The translations under genes were made by a program, and so were the position numbers. The notes under the pieces are model-generated. The model saw nothing but the letters and a program-made list of their open reading frames with translations, was not told the origin of the DNA and searched no databases. From Desulfosarcina ovata subsp. ovata (GTDB lineage: Bacteria > Desulfobacterota > Desulfobacteria > Desulfobacterales > Desulfosarcinaceae), in contig NZ_AP021879.1 of assembly GCF_009689005.1 (NCBI RefSeq), positions 3,410,001 through 3,474,000 of the forward strand: a stretch of 64,000 nucleotides of DNA, given 5' to 3'. Below are positions 1-8,686 of this stretch, piece after piece. The stretch's first letter is position 1; each line of letters opens with the position of its first letter.

Positions 1-1
1 C

Positions 2-2020
2 ATGGAGTATGACCTCGAGCTGGATACGGACGGACTTGCCCACTACCTGGCTAATCATCCGGAGATCAAAGGCATCGGACCGGTCAAGGCGCGACTTATC
101 GCCGAGCGTTTCGGAAAGGATTTAGACCAGGCGCTCATTGAACGACCGGAGGCTGTGGCAGAAGCTGCGAGACTCTCGCTGGCTGCGGTAGAAAGGCTAC
201 GTGATGAATGGCGAAAGACCAGGGAGGTCAATAAAGCGATCACTTGGCTGGCCGCTTTCGGTCTGACCCACCACCAGGTGGCAAGCCTGGTCAAGAAGCT
301 CGGTAACAACGTTCTCGGCATGCTCAAGGCCGATCCTTACCTCATTGTTCGGGAGGTGCGCGGCTTCGGATTCAAACGAGTCGACAAGATCGCCCGCAAG
401 ATGGGCACGCCCAAGGAGCATGACACTCGCATCCGGGCAGGGTTGCTTCATTGTGTTGAAGAGTCCCTCAATGACGGTGACTGCTGGGTCGAGTACGAGG
501 AATTGGTTGACCGGGCGAACACGCTGCTTGTCATGGATGTGCTTGACAGCCGTGAACGGATCGAAAAGTCGCTGGACTCACTCATAGAGGACAGCTCGCT
601 CTCGTGTATCTCCTGGGGTGGACGGTTCCTCGTGGCAAAACCCGAGATTCGCCGAATGGAAGAGGATCTGGCGGCGACTCTCGCAAAGGGGAAACAGGCA
701 AATCCCCACTTCGACGATGGGGATGATCTGCGATCACTGATTTCACGAGTAGCACCGCAACTCAACCAGGGTCAGCGGGATGCCGTTTACACCGTTTTAA
801 AAAACTCCATTTCCGTCATCTCCGGCGGTGCCGGCAGCGGCAAGACATTCACCGTTTCATCCGTAACCAACATATTCGAGGAACACGAGCTTCGAGTGGT
901 CCTGGCAGCACCGACCGGAAAGGCGGCCAAGCGACTTGAGCAAGTCGTCGGACACTCCGCGAGCACCATCCACCGGCTGTTGGGATTTAACGGCAAGACA
1001 TACGCGCGAGGCCCTGAAGACCCTATCGACGCCGATGTCATCATCATCGACGAAGTCTCGATGGTTGATATTCCGCTGGCCTGGCATTTGTTCAGAACCA
1101 TCGACCTTGAGCGCACAGCGGTGGTTCTCGTGGGAGACCATAACCAGCTGCCCCCGGTGGGACCGGGGAATATGCTTCGGGATCTCACTCAGTCACGAGC
1201 CGTTCCGATGGTTCTGCTGGACACGGTTGTGCGACAAGCGGGAGTGCTCAAGGAAAACTGTATTGCCGTCTTGAGCGGAGAGGTGCGCAAGACCAGCGAG
1301 CCGGAAGATTCCAATCGCCGAGCATGGTATGTGGTGGATCAGTTCACGGATCAGACGGACGCGCAACGCTTCCTCCTCGAGCTGTTTGAAAATGTACTGG
1401 ATAAACGGCTGCGTTACGACCTTCGGGAAGACGTCCAGGTACTGACGCCGACACACAAGGGTCCGCTCGGGACCAAATCACTCAACTCAGAACTCCAGCG
1501 GTTGATCCAAAAGAAACTCTGGGACGTTGAAGCACCGGTTCCGAAACCGGGCCGAAGACCAAAGTTCCTGCTCCACGACAAGGTGATCCAAACCCGGAAC
1601 AATTACGACCTCGGTGTGATGAACGGTGCGATGGGCAACGTGATCCGTATAGACCGAGACGGTTCAATGGCCATCGAATTCGATGGCGTGCCGGTAGATA
1701 TCGAATCGGGCTCGCCGAATATGCAGGACCTGCAGTTGGCTTACGCGCTCACGATACACAAGGCCCAAGGCTCAGAATTTCCGTGCGCCATTGTTGTGGT
1801 CCATAAAGCGCATTCGTTTATGCACCACCGCAACCTTTTATATACCGGCGTCACCCGAGCCAGAAAAACAGCCGTAGTCATTGGAGACCGGTGGGGAATA
1901 CAGAACTGCGCCCGAAAGCGCCGGCAGGATGAACGAAAGACATTCCTTTCGCTGTTGCTTACACCCGACCAGGCTGGGCCCCTAAACGATCCGGCTGTTT
2001 CGGTTGAGCTGCAGATATGA
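2..2020 (+). CDS. RecD2-like 5'-3' DNA helicase (5' end probably cut by the window)
   Basis: Superfamily 1B helicase of the RecD2/TraA type, probably unwinding DNA during phage replication or recombination. A helix-hairpin-helix region (KGIGPVKARLIAERFG, residues 23-38) leads into a Walker A box GGAGSGKT with Lys281, a Walker B DEVSMVD, a UvrD-like C-terminal domain and the late helicase motif LAYALTIHKAQGSEF. Family members usually have about 70 more N-terminal residues (an OB-like domain) before the HhH region, so the true start is probably left of the window and the ATG at base 2 is internal. The stop overlaps the next start (ATGA), which suggests translational coupling with the primase. 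Confidence 0.88.
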   Translation: MEYDLELDTDGLAHYLANHPEIKGIGPVKARLIAERFGKDLDQALIERPEAVAEAARLSLAAVERLRDEWRKTREVNKAITWLAAFGLTHHQVASLVKKLGNNVLGMLKADPYLIVREVRGFGFKRVDKIARKMGTPKEHDTRIRAGLLHCVEESLNDGDCWVEYEELVDRANTLLVMDVLDSRERIEKSLDSLIEDSSLSCISWGGRFLVAKPEIRRMEEDLAATLAKGKQANPHFDDGDDLRSLISRVAPQLNQGQRDAVYTVLKNSISVISGGAGSGKTFTVSSVTNIFEEHELRVVLAAPTGKAAKRLEQVVGHSASTIHRLLGFNGKTYARGPEDPIDADVIIIDEVSMVDIPLAWHLFRTIDLERTAVVLVGDHNQLPPVGPGNMLRDLTQSRAVPMVLLDTVVRQAGVLKENCIAVLSGEVRKTSEPEDSNRRAWYVVDQFTDQTDAQRFLLELFENVLDKRLRYDLREDVQVLTPTHKGPLGTKSLNSELQRLIQKKLWDVEAPVPKPGRRPKFLLHDKVIQTRNNYDLGVMNGAMGNVIRIDRDGSMAIEFDGVPVDIESGSPNMQDLQLAYALTIHKAQGSEFPCAIVVVHKAHSFMHHRNLLYTGVTRARKTAVVIGDRWGIQNCARKRRQDERKTFLSLLLTPDQAGPLNDPAVSVELQI

Positions 2021-5000
2021 AAACCAGTGGAAGCGGAGCCGGAATGGCATCGGAGCAACCAAACAACGTCAAGGAGTATTATCGACTCGTCACCGGGATA
2101 GACATCGGCCTCGTGGCAAGAGAGCTTCTGGGTGGCAGAGTCGTGCAGGAGTCTGCCAACCTTCTGCAGTGCGATTGTCCGAACCATAAGAGCCAGTCTC
2201 ACCGGTCGCTTCATGTCATGCTGGACAAGCAGGGATGGTACTGTTTCGGCTGCGGCTTGGGCGGCGATGTGCTGCAGTTGGTGGAGTTCATCAACGACTG
2301 CGTGGTAACGCGGGGTCAATCCGGTCCCATGCCGGAAAGCCACCAGGGAGCCCGCGATTTCCTGGCCGTCAAGGCGGGTCTCCCTTCGTTATCAAGCTAT
2401 GGATTGTCTCCGGAGCAATTGGCGGAAGCTGAAGCGGCGCGGAGTCTGGAGCTGCGTGTTCAATCCGCACTGACCGACCTCGCTTTGTTCTATCACCAAC
2501 GGCTCAAGGAAAACCCCGAGGTCCTTCAATGGCTCCATTCTCAGTACGGGATCACGGATGAGACCATTGAGAACCTGCTTATTGGCTATGCGGACAATAA
2601 TGGAGATACGGAAAGCTGTGAAGGTGTCATCGCCACACTGACCAATAAGAAACATGGCTTCAGCTTGCGGGAGCTGTCCGCGACCGGCGCGTTCCGTCCG
2701 ACCGGTCAGGACGGCCTTTTCCCATTCTTTGAAAAACGGATCGTTTTCCCGTATTGGAGCCGCGGTCGCGTGGTCTTCATGATCGGCCGTAAAACGCCGT
2801 GGACTCCGGACCGGAACTGGGAGCATGGCAAATACAAGAAGCTACCGGTCCATAATGACAGTTCGAATAAGCACATCGCCCCGTGTATCAACAACGGCTA
2901 CCTCTTCAACGAAGATTGTCTGCTCGCCAACCCTGAGCGGTTGATTATCACCGAGGGCGTCACCGATTGCATTTCGCTCATGGAGCATGGGTTCGCAGCG
3001 GTGTCGCCGGTCACGGTTCGTATCCGGGCCGCCGACTGGGAACGGCTGCTGCCGCGCCTTCGCAGCGTCAAGACCGTCTATATCTGCCAGGACAACGAGA
3101 TATCCCAGGCCGGATTGCACGGTGCGCTTAAAACCGCGTTCGTTCTTGCCGGGCACAAGATCCAAACCAAGCTGGTAGTCTTACCCCTCGATGAGCATCG
3201 GGAAAACGCACGAAAAGAGCTCAAAGAGCGCTTCGGCCTGGATACCGCGGTGGGTCCGCGAGATCTCACCAAGCGTCTTGCCGGACGTCCGGAAAAAGAG
3301 ATCAAGGAAGCTGAAGAACTTCTGGCCGCGGCCAAGATCGATGTCAACGACTTCTTCGCCTCCGGGCACACTGAGGTGGATTTCGAGGGACTGATCGCTG
3401 AGTCGAAAATGCCGCTGGAGTTCGGGATTTCACGCCTACCCGCTGACGTGTCCGAAGAGGAAAGGAACCGGTCACTCGAGTCGGTGTTACACGAAGTGGC
3501 GCAGCTTGTTCCTCTGGAGCAGAACCGGTATTTGAAACTCATCCAGGAGCATTTCGGAAAATCCAATCTCTCTCTCGCTGTTCTGCGCGACCAGATTCGC
3601 GTCTTGCAAAAGGAAAAACGCGCTCAGGCCAAGCAGGAGAAGAAACGGGAGAAACGGACGCCAAGCGCCCCTGCCGGCTCCTGCCGGGCCAGAATAAAGC
3701 AGATCATGTTTGAAACGGAGGAGGAATCCGGCTCGCCGGATTATCCCCGCGTGGCCGAGGCCGCTTACGATTGGTTCGCCGCCAATGGAGCCCGTTTCTT
3801 TCGCACGCCCCAGGGCGAGCCGTTCATGTTTTTCGAGGACGCCATATTCTGGATGGACACCCCGGACCGCGGACGCAAGAGGCTCTACTCCTCGGTCATC
3901 TACAAACATACAGGGCTTGTTCAGACCACCGGCGGCGGCCGGACATTCTACGAGGTGCTGGCGAACCTTGCCGTCGAGCGAGGCCCGGTACGGGACCACT
4001 TTTCGTGGCTGCACACCAACGTGGGCGACTGCACGGTGTATTTCAACCTCAATAATCCCAACCATGAGATAGCCAAGATCACACCGGGTGGCATCGAGAT
4101 ACTCAAAAACGGCGGAAACGCCGACGGAGTGATCCTGGACGGCTCCCGCAAGCTGGAGCCCATTTGTTTTCTGCCTGACGCTGACCCGGACGAGGCCGAC
4201 CAATTGCTGAGCGAACTCATTCTCGGCAATATGACCTGTCCACCGGGCGACCGTTACCTGATCCTATCCTGGTTGTCCTGTTTTTTGCTCATCGACTTCG
4301 CCGGGACACGACCGATGACACGCTTCGAAGGTCCGGCCGGTTCGGGTAAAACCACAGCCAGCAAACTGATATCGGCTATGCTGTACGGTGAGCCCCAGCA
4401 GAAGAAAAGCACCGATGCGGCCAATTACACTGACGGTTCGCAGAATCCGCTCATCGTCCTCGACAACATTGAAGTCAAACAGATGACCGAGGACCTGACC
4501 ACCTTCATCCTCACCAGTATCACGGGCATCGCCAAGGAAAAGCGCAAGAGCGGCACCGACACCGAGACTGTCATCGAGCGTACCAAGTGTCTGCTGAACA
4601 CCACCGGCATCGAACCACTTGGAGGCGAATTGGCTGAGATCCTCTCCCGTTCCTTTATCATCCGCTTCGACCTGGACGAACAGGCCAGCGACTGTTTTCT
4701 GGAAGCCAAGGTTCTGGCAGCCATTCGCGAACACCGGGCTCTAATTATCTCGGCGCTGATGAAACGAACACAACAGATTCTGGCCATGATCAACGAAGGG
4801 GGGCAGGAGAAGGTCATGCGTCTTCTTCACAAGACTCTGGGTAATCACGGCAAACGCCGCTGCAACGATTATCTCAGCCTGATGTATTTGATGATGCTGG
4901 CCGGTGAACCCCAGGAAGAGATCGACCAGGCGCTTGAAACCATGCCCCAGCAGTTTCTCGACCGGATCGCTTCACTCAACAGAATCAGCATGGAAACAGC

Positions 5001-5376
5001 CCGGGAATCAAATCCTATCGCCACGGTCCTGGCCGCACTCTTCAAGGCTTACCGCCACGCGTTGGAAGCCGATCAGGAAAGTACCGCGCTCAATGTGGCA
5101 AAGACCAACAAGGCCGCCTTCCTTGAACGATACCAACTGGATTTTCTGGACGAGGAAACCATCAAGGGGGCCCTGGCTCGCGACCTCTTCATCGCCATCA
5201 AAAGGCTGGCCAAGGATTTCGGCCTTTCCTTCCACATGAATTCCGTCCAGCAATTCGCCCAACGGTTCTCCAACGACCTGGACACCATCCGGCAGGTCGG
5301 TTTCGACATTACGGTCAACCGGCCCAATCATTCCGTCCGTCGCACCGCCACCTACGACATCACCTACATCGCCTGA
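2017..5376 (+). CDS. Phage primase-helicase (CHC2-like zinc ribbon, Toprim, D5-like ATPase)
   Basis: Large replication protein of 1119 residues expected to prime and unwind DNA. A CHC2-like zinc ribbon lies near residues 50-80 (CDCPNH then CFGCG). A Toprim domain near residues 305-390 has IITEGVTD and QDNE. A basic linker precedes an ATPase half with Walker A GPAGSGKT (Lys778) and a Walker B-like IVLDNIE. The architecture resembles primase-polymerase/D5-type helicases of phages and mobile elements. The start at 2017 overlaps the helicase stop; an ATG at 2044 has a better Shine-Dalgarno (GGAG) and may be used. The gene ends 25 bases before the iteron-rich region, supporting a role at that origin. 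Confidence 0.85.
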   Translation: MKTSGSGAGMASEQPNNVKEYYRLVTGIDIGLVARELLGGRVVQESANLLQCDCPNHKSQSHRSLHVMLDKQGWYCFGCGLGGDVLQLVEFINDCVVTRGQSGPMPESHQGARDFLAVKAGLPSLSSYGLSPEQLAEAEAARSLELRVQSALTDLALFYHQRLKENPEVLQWLHSQYGITDETIENLLIGYADNNGDTESCEGVIATLTNKKHGFSLRELSATGAFRPTGQDGLFPFFEKRIVFPYWSRGRVVFMIGRKTPWTPDRNWEHGKYKKLPVHNDSSNKHIAPCINNGYLFNEDCLLANPERLIITEGVTDCISLMEHGFAAVSPVTVRIRAADWERLLPRLRSVKTVYICQDNEISQAGLHGALKTAFVLAGHKIQTKLVVLPLDEHRENARKELKERFGLDTAVGPRDLTKRLAGRPEKEIKEAEELLAAAKIDVNDFFASGHTEVDFEGLIAESKMPLEFGISRLPADVSEEERNRSLESVLHEVAQLVPLEQNRYLKLIQEHFGKSNLSLAVLRDQIRVLQKEKRAQAKQEKKREKRTPSAPAGSCRARIKQIMFETEEESGSPDYPRVAEAAYDWFAANGARFFRTPQGEPFMFFEDAIFWMDTPDRGRKRLYSSVIYKHTGLVQTTGGGRTFYEVLANLAVERGPVRDHFSWLHTNVGDCTVYFNLNNPNHEIAKITPGGIEILKNGGNADGVILDGSRKLEPICFLPDADPDEADQLLSELILGNMTCPPGDRYLILSWLSCFLLIDFAGTRPMTRFEGPAGSGKTTASKLISAMLYGEPQQKKSTDAANYTDGSQNPLIVLDNIEVKQMTEDLTTFILTSITGIAKEKRKSGTDTETVIERTKCLLNTTGIEPLGGELAEILSRSFIIRFDLDEQASDCFLEAKVLAAIREHRALIISALMKRTQQILAMINEGGQEKVMRLLHKTLGNHGKRRCNDYLSLMYLMMLAGEPQEEIDQALETMPQQFLDRIASLNRISMETARESNPIATVLAALFKAYRHALEADQESTALNVAKTNKAAFLERYQLDFLDEETIKGALARDLFIAIKRLAKDFGLSFHMNSVQQFAQRFSNDLDTIRQVGFDITVNRPNHSVRRTATYDITYIA

Positions 5377-5399
5377 TCACCTTTTCTTTCCCGGAACAA

Positions 5400-5725
5400 T
5401 ATTGCGAAGGGTACCCTTCGCATACCCCGATATACCTTCGCAGCTTTAACATCCGTCATTTCAACCAGTTGCACTGATTGTGCGAAGGTGCGAAGGGTTT
5501 CAGGAGTCCGCACTCTTCTGTCGAAAAAAATATCACACGTCTTACCTGTCAGACATCCTCCGATCTACCCGTGTTTTTTCTGTCCGTACGAGAGTAATAC
5601 CCTCTATACCCTTCGCACCTTCACCTTCTATTTATCTTATCTATCTATCTTATCAATCACTTACAGCACTGCGAAGGTCCCTGCGAAGGTGTTTAGGACG
5701 GTAGGAGACCTTCGCACCTTCGCAA
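5400..5725 (+). repeat. Iteron cluster, candidate origin of replication
   Basis: The 420-base gap between the primase gene and 5797 has no convincing gene. It holds ten exact copies of GCGAAGG or its complement: plus at 5404, 5482, 5490, 5671 and 5683; minus at 5415, 5435, 5610, 5709 and 5717 (left coordinates). Degenerate copies follow at 5618 and 5624. Copies at 5404 and 5415 form a perfect 20-base palindrome (5403-5422), and those at 5482/5490 and 5709/5717 are tandem with an 8-base period. An AT-rich tract with CTAT repeats (5624-5665) lies inside. Iterons of both orientations, an AT-rich tract and adjacent primase/helicase genes fit an origin; the initiator that binds is unknown. Confidence 0.65.
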
Positions 5726-5726
5726 T

Positions 5727-5759
5727 CCGGCGGTATCGCGTTCGCTCCGGTATGTAACG
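5727..5759 (+). promoter_or_regulatory. Late-promoter-like element, copy 1 (degenerate left half)
   Basis: CCGGCG, 13 bases, then TCCGGTATGTAACG. The right half and the spacing match the six other copies exactly; the left half has 4 of 6 consensus bases. It lies 38 bases before the gene at 5797, whose ribosome binding site is CCGGAG. It sits at the right edge of the iteron cluster. Confidence 0.6.
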
Positions 5760-5796
5760 GGAAGAACAGTAAATCCCAACTTCCGGAGATGCGCCT

Positions 5797-6546
5797 ATGA
5801 GTCTGATGAAAACAATGATCGCCCACCTCGGCAAGGAGGATGAGTGCCCCGTTCAAAGCCCTGTTCCGCAGGTCGAGGAAGTATCCGTTGTTCCAGAAGT
5901 CCTTTTCGTGGCTACCGACTTGGAGTTCCAAAAGCTCGAATGCGAAGAAGACGGAAACCGGGATATCGAATACGAAGGAAAAATCTATCGCCGTCTCGAT
6001 CCTGAATATTTCGCCTGGCTTCGTTCCAGGATGGTGGCCGCAGGCAACGCTCATAAGGTCGGCAAACTATCGGACAACCGATGGAACCTCCTGCGGGAAC
6101 GATTCAACCGGATACAAAAACTGGCCATTGAGGAATTCGGTGAAGACGTCCTGCAGAAGTCTATACGCGGCATGAACCCGAGGACCTACCAGGTTCCTGC
6201 CATACATCAAAAAAAGGACTGGATTTATCCCGCGGAAGAAGCCTGGAAGTGTAAGCAGCCGGTGACTTCCCGGGCCGTGGCCAAAGTGGACGCCATTCGC
6301 GATGAAGCCATGGCCTGCGGTTGGTCCGAAGCCCGGCTGTATCAAAACCAGGGACGGTTTCGGTTCCCCTGCGGCCAGGATTACGGGTTGGTCTGTTTTG
6401 TCGACGAGGACCGGGAAATCGGAGCGGTTACAAAACAATCCATCGAGATCATCCATGGTGCGAACACACCGCGTCCCAGCACGCTACGGTTCCACAACCC
6501 GGACGTTTCGCAGCCATGGTTAAAGAAAGTGGAGACTGACAAATGA
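5797..6546 (+). CDS. Uncharacterised phage protein
   Basis: I do not recognise this 249-residue protein. It is soluble and acidic in its first third, with no signal peptide or membrane segment. The middle (KLSDNRWNLLRERFNRI, then DAIRDEAMACGWSEARLYQNQGRF) looks helical and mixed-charge, and the C-terminal half resembles an ordinary globular domain. Its start has the Shine-Dalgarno CCGGAG used by several blocks of this phage, downstream of element copy 1. The stop overlaps the start of the Mor-like activator gene (ATGA), so the two are probably made together; a role in replication control or the switch to late expression is only a guess. Confidence 0.7.
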   Translation: MSLMKTMIAHLGKEDECPVQSPVPQVEEVSVVPEVLFVATDLEFQKLECEEDGNRDIEYEGKIYRRLDPEYFAWLRSRMVAAGNAHKVGKLSDNRWNLLRERFNRIQKLAIEEFGEDVLQKSIRGMNPRTYQVPAIHQKKDWIYPAEEAWKCKQPVTSRAVAKVDAIRDEAMACGWSEARLYQNQGRFRFPCGQDYGLVCFVDEDREIGAVTKQSIEIIHGANTPRPSTLRFHNPDVSQPWLKKVETDK

Positions 6547-6812
6547 AAAGATACGCCAACGCGGGAAAGATTTTGCCCAAAGAACTGCTCGAGGAGGTCC
6601 AGAAATATCACACCGGCGTGCTTTGGATTCCTTGCCCAAGCCGGTTCTACAAGGAGCGCCGTCAACTCGTCATCGCCCTTCATGAACAGGGCGTCAATAC
6701 CAAGGAGATCGCCCATCTGGCCGGCGTCACCACCCGACGGGTAAATCAAATCCTTGCCGACCGCAGAAGAGCGTCCGAGATCCGACAGGTTGAAACGGCT
6801 TCCGGTAAGTAA
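6543..6812 (+). CDS. Mor/C-family transcription activator (CD3324-like)
   Basis: Small DNA-binding protein of 89 residues. The N-terminal part (NAGKILPKELLEEVQKY, then GVLWIPCP) matches the dimerisation segment of Mor/CD3324 proteins, and the C-terminal part has a helix-turn-helix (GVNTKEIAHLAGVTTRRVNQIL). In phage Mu, Mor and C activate the middle and late promoters, so this is the best candidate for the late activator of this phage. It overlaps the upstream gene by 4 bases. Its last codons (TCC GGT AAG TAA) form the right half of regulatory element copy 2, which suggests feedback or read-through control of the next block. Family call is firm; the targets are inferred. Confidence 0.8.
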   Translation: MKRYANAGKILPKELLEEVQKYHTGVLWIPCPSRFYKERRQLVIALHEQGVNTKEIAHLAGVTTRRVNQILADRRRASEIRQVETASGK

Positions 6813-6814
6813 CC
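6782..6814 (+). promoter_or_regulatory. Late-promoter-like element, copy 2
   Basis: CCGACA, 13 bases, TCCGGTAAGTAACC. It overlaps the 3' end and stop codon of the Mor-like gene and precedes the small terminase gene by about 90 bases. The leader between them holds a small hairpin (AGGCGAA-A-TTCGCCT) before the GGAG ribosome binding site. Confidence 0.7.
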
Positions 6815-6902
6815 GTGGGGACATCCGTGAGGATGCGACAGGAGGCGAAATTCGCCTTCCGCCCCGAACCCCGAGGTGCCAAAACAGAAATCGGCGGAGA
6901 TC

Positions 6903-7433
6903 ATGGCTAACGACAAGGCTGAAAACAAGATTGGAAAACAGGATGCGGGTCAGCTCGACCGCTGGCACCGTAACGCGGCATCCGAAGAGGAGGTGCGCAG
7001 TTCGGCCAAGGCACGCGTCGGCTCGGGAGCGCTTCCTGGCAACCAGAACAGCTTGCGCCACGGCATCTATGCCGACCGGTTCCTCTCTCCCGAGGAGCGC
7101 CCGCTGTTTGAGACCATCATCGGCCAGCTCTATCAGGACTTTGTGTTCAACAAGAGCTCTGACTTCATGCAGGTCGAACTGGTGGCCGTCTACTTTCTCA
7201 AGCTGGGCCGGGCCCAGGAATCCGGGGACTGGGACGCTGCGGAGAAGCTCGACCGCATGATCCGCTGTCATCTCAAGGACCTGAAGGCCACCAAGATCGC
7301 CCGCGAGGGCGAAGCCGCCAAGGGACCGGAAACCACTCCGGCCGAATGGGCCACCGCTCTGCTGGAAAAGCTGGCCGAGTCGCAAAAGAAACCGGCCAGG
7401 AAGTCGGCCAAGAAAAAGAAAACGCAGAAATAA
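6903..7433 (+). CDS. Phage terminase small subunit (probable)
   Basis: A 176-residue basic protein with the motif GNQNSLRHGIYA, close to the GNxNALKHGxYA signature seen in one family of small terminase subunits, and a Lys-rich C-terminal tail suited to DNA binding. It would recognise the packaging site and hand DNA to the large subunit encoded at 9538. The ATG at 6903 has GGAG 6 bases upstream; an in-frame GTG at 6876 has no such site. The two terminase genes are normally adjacent, but here about 2 kb with a minus-strand recombinase cassette separates them. Position and motif support the call; no structural check was possible. Confidence 0.65.
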   Translation: MANDKAENKIGKQDAGQLDRWHRNAASEEEVRSSAKARVGSGALPGNQNSLRHGIYADRFLSPEERPLFETIIGQLYQDFVFNKSSDFMQVELVAVYFLKLGRAQESGDWDAAEKLDRMIRCHLKDLKATKIAREGEAAKGPETTPAEWATALLEKLAESQKKPARKSAKKKKTQK

Positions 7434-7504
7434 TGTCGGATAACACCAGAGCCATCCAGAAAAGAGAGCACCAGTCACGCGGGTTTACGGCGTTTCAGTT
7501 TGCC

Positions 7505-7538
7505 GGAATGTCAGATAAGACGTGTTCTCTGACATTCC
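7505..7538. repeat. Perfect inverted repeat in the gap before the integrase
   Basis: In the 311-base gap 7434-7744 there is no convincing gene. GGAATGTCAG (7505-7514) and CTGACATTCC (7529-7538) form a 10-base inverted repeat with a 14-base loop. A second pair, ACGGGAAA (7552-7559) and TTTCCCGT (7576-7583), follows. No T-run follows either on the appropriate strand, so they are not obvious terminators. They may be protein-binding or recombination sites of the adjacent integrase cassette. Confidence 0.5.
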
Positions 7539-7702
7539 AAAAAGCCCAAGAACGGGAAACATCAGTCAATCGTTTTTTCCCGTCACCCATGATGCTGCGC
7601 AGTGATGATCCAATCATGCTCCAGAATTGTGTTCAGGCGCGTCACTGTGAGTCTACTGTCACTCAACACTGTCATCATCTTCCTGAAGCCTGGAACGAGA
7701 AT

Positions 7703-7720
7703 GCGGTCCCGAAGGACCGC
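7703..7720 (-). terminator. UUCG-loop hairpin downstream of the integrase gene
   Basis: On the minus strand GCGGTCC-TTCG-GGACCGC is a perfect 7-base stem with a stable UUCG tetraloop, 25 bases past the integrase stop. It is followed only by ATTCTCGTT, a poor U-tract, so it may be a weak terminator or an RNA-stabilising hairpin. Confidence 0.45.
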
Positions 7721-7744
7721 CGTATTCCCGGACCGGAAGACCGG

Positions 7745-8686
7745 TCACAGTCTTTCAATGGCGTCTTCGAGCACCCCGTCCACAAGGTGGGTGTAGATCT
7801 GGGTGGTAGACAGGTCGCGATGCCCGAGGGCGCGCTGGACAACCAGGATGTCGCCGGTTCGGCTGTAGAGGTGGGTGGCGAACGTGTGCCGCAGCGAATG
7901 CGGAGTAAGCTGCTTCTCGATCCCCGCGGCTTTGAGCCAGTGCTCGAGCCTTCGAGCAACCTGGCGCTCGGAAAGGCGTGTTCCGCGGTTAGAGACGAAC
8001 AGCGCCTGACACTCCCCGTCGCCCTGTTTGCGGCGTTCTTTCAGGTAACCGCGTAGGAGGGAGCGAAGCTTGGATTTCAAGAATTTCACCTGTGGAACAT
8101 CGCCCTTGGCGCGAACATGCAAATGCTTGGCGTCAAGGTCAACGTCATCGATGTCCAGGTCGACAAGCTCCTGCAGCCGGATACCGGTGCCGAGGAACAG
8201 CTCAATGACAACCCGGTCCCGGATGGCCAATGTCGAAGACCGCCCGCGAAGTTCCTTGAGCAGTCTTCGCTTCTCAGCCTCAGTCAAAAAGGATGGTGGT
8301 GTGCGTGGAATCCTGTGCAGCGTCACCGACCTGGCTGGATTCTCCGAAGCTTGGCCTGTCTCCTCCAGCCACGTGAAGAAGGACCTGACCGCCGCTTTGA
8401 AGCGGTGGAGTGAAGCCGGTGAGCGAGGCGTGTCTGAAACAGTGCGCAAAACCGCCGGTGCCGTCAACGCCTCATCGATCATACCTGTCGTCACCCCATT
8501 GACTGCAATTCCCGGATGCCGGGCCGAGAGCACCCCCGCGAAGCATTTCAGGTCTCGCATGTATGCGTTGATTGTGTTCGGCGAGCGACCATCGGCGGCG
8601 AGCCTTCTGCCGAAGGCTTCCACCGCCTGCCCAAAAGGCTCAGGCCTGGGCAGGAGTCGGAGCGGAATGTTGGCTGTGTTCGTCAT
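7745..8686 (-). CDS. Tyrosine recombinase/integrase (XerC/D type)
   Basis: Site-specific recombinase of 313 residues. The N-terminal half is a SAM-like core-binding domain (residues 20-125). The catalytic domain shows Arg170 (GTGIRLQEL), His263 and Arg266 (HSLRHTFATHL), His289 (LGHRDLS) and the nucleophile Tyr298 (TTQIYTH), so it is complete. AGGAG lies before the ATG. It is the last gene of a three-gene minus-strand set (9266 to 7745), overlapping the preceding small gene by 47 bases. It could integrate the phage or mobilise only its own cassette; its position between the terminase genes is unusual for a phage integrase. Confidence 0.88.
   Translation of the reverse strand: MTNTANIPLRLLPRPEPFGQAVEAFGRRLAADGRSPNTINAYMRDLKCFAGVLSARHPGIAVNGVTTGMIDEALTAPAVLRTVSDTPRSPASLHRFKAAVRSFFTWLEETGQASENPARSVTLHRIPRTPPSFLTEAEKRRLLKELRGRSSTLAIRDRVVIELFLGTGIRLQELVDLDIDDVDLDAKHLHVRAKGDVPQVKFLKSKLRSLLRGYLKERRKQGDGECQALFVSNRGTRLSERQVARRLEHWLKAAGIEKQLTPHSLRHTFATHLYSRTGDILVVQRALGHRDLSTTQIYTHLVDGVLEDAIERL

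Noticed and set aside
5403..5422. The 20-base palindrome as a transcription terminator of the replication genes
   Set aside because: It has no U-tract and both arms are copies of the iteron, so an initiator site is the better reading. A double role is possible.
5624..5665. CTAT short repeat as a slippage or regulatory microsatellite
   Set aside because: Too short and imperfect; better explained as the AT-rich part of the origin.
5480..5757. Short open frames in the iteron region
   Set aside because: No ribosome binding sites and they run across the repeats; no protein-like composition.
6754..7260. Alternative frames over the Mor-like and small terminase genes
   Set aside because: No start signals and Arg/Ser-rich translations typical of out-of-frame reading.
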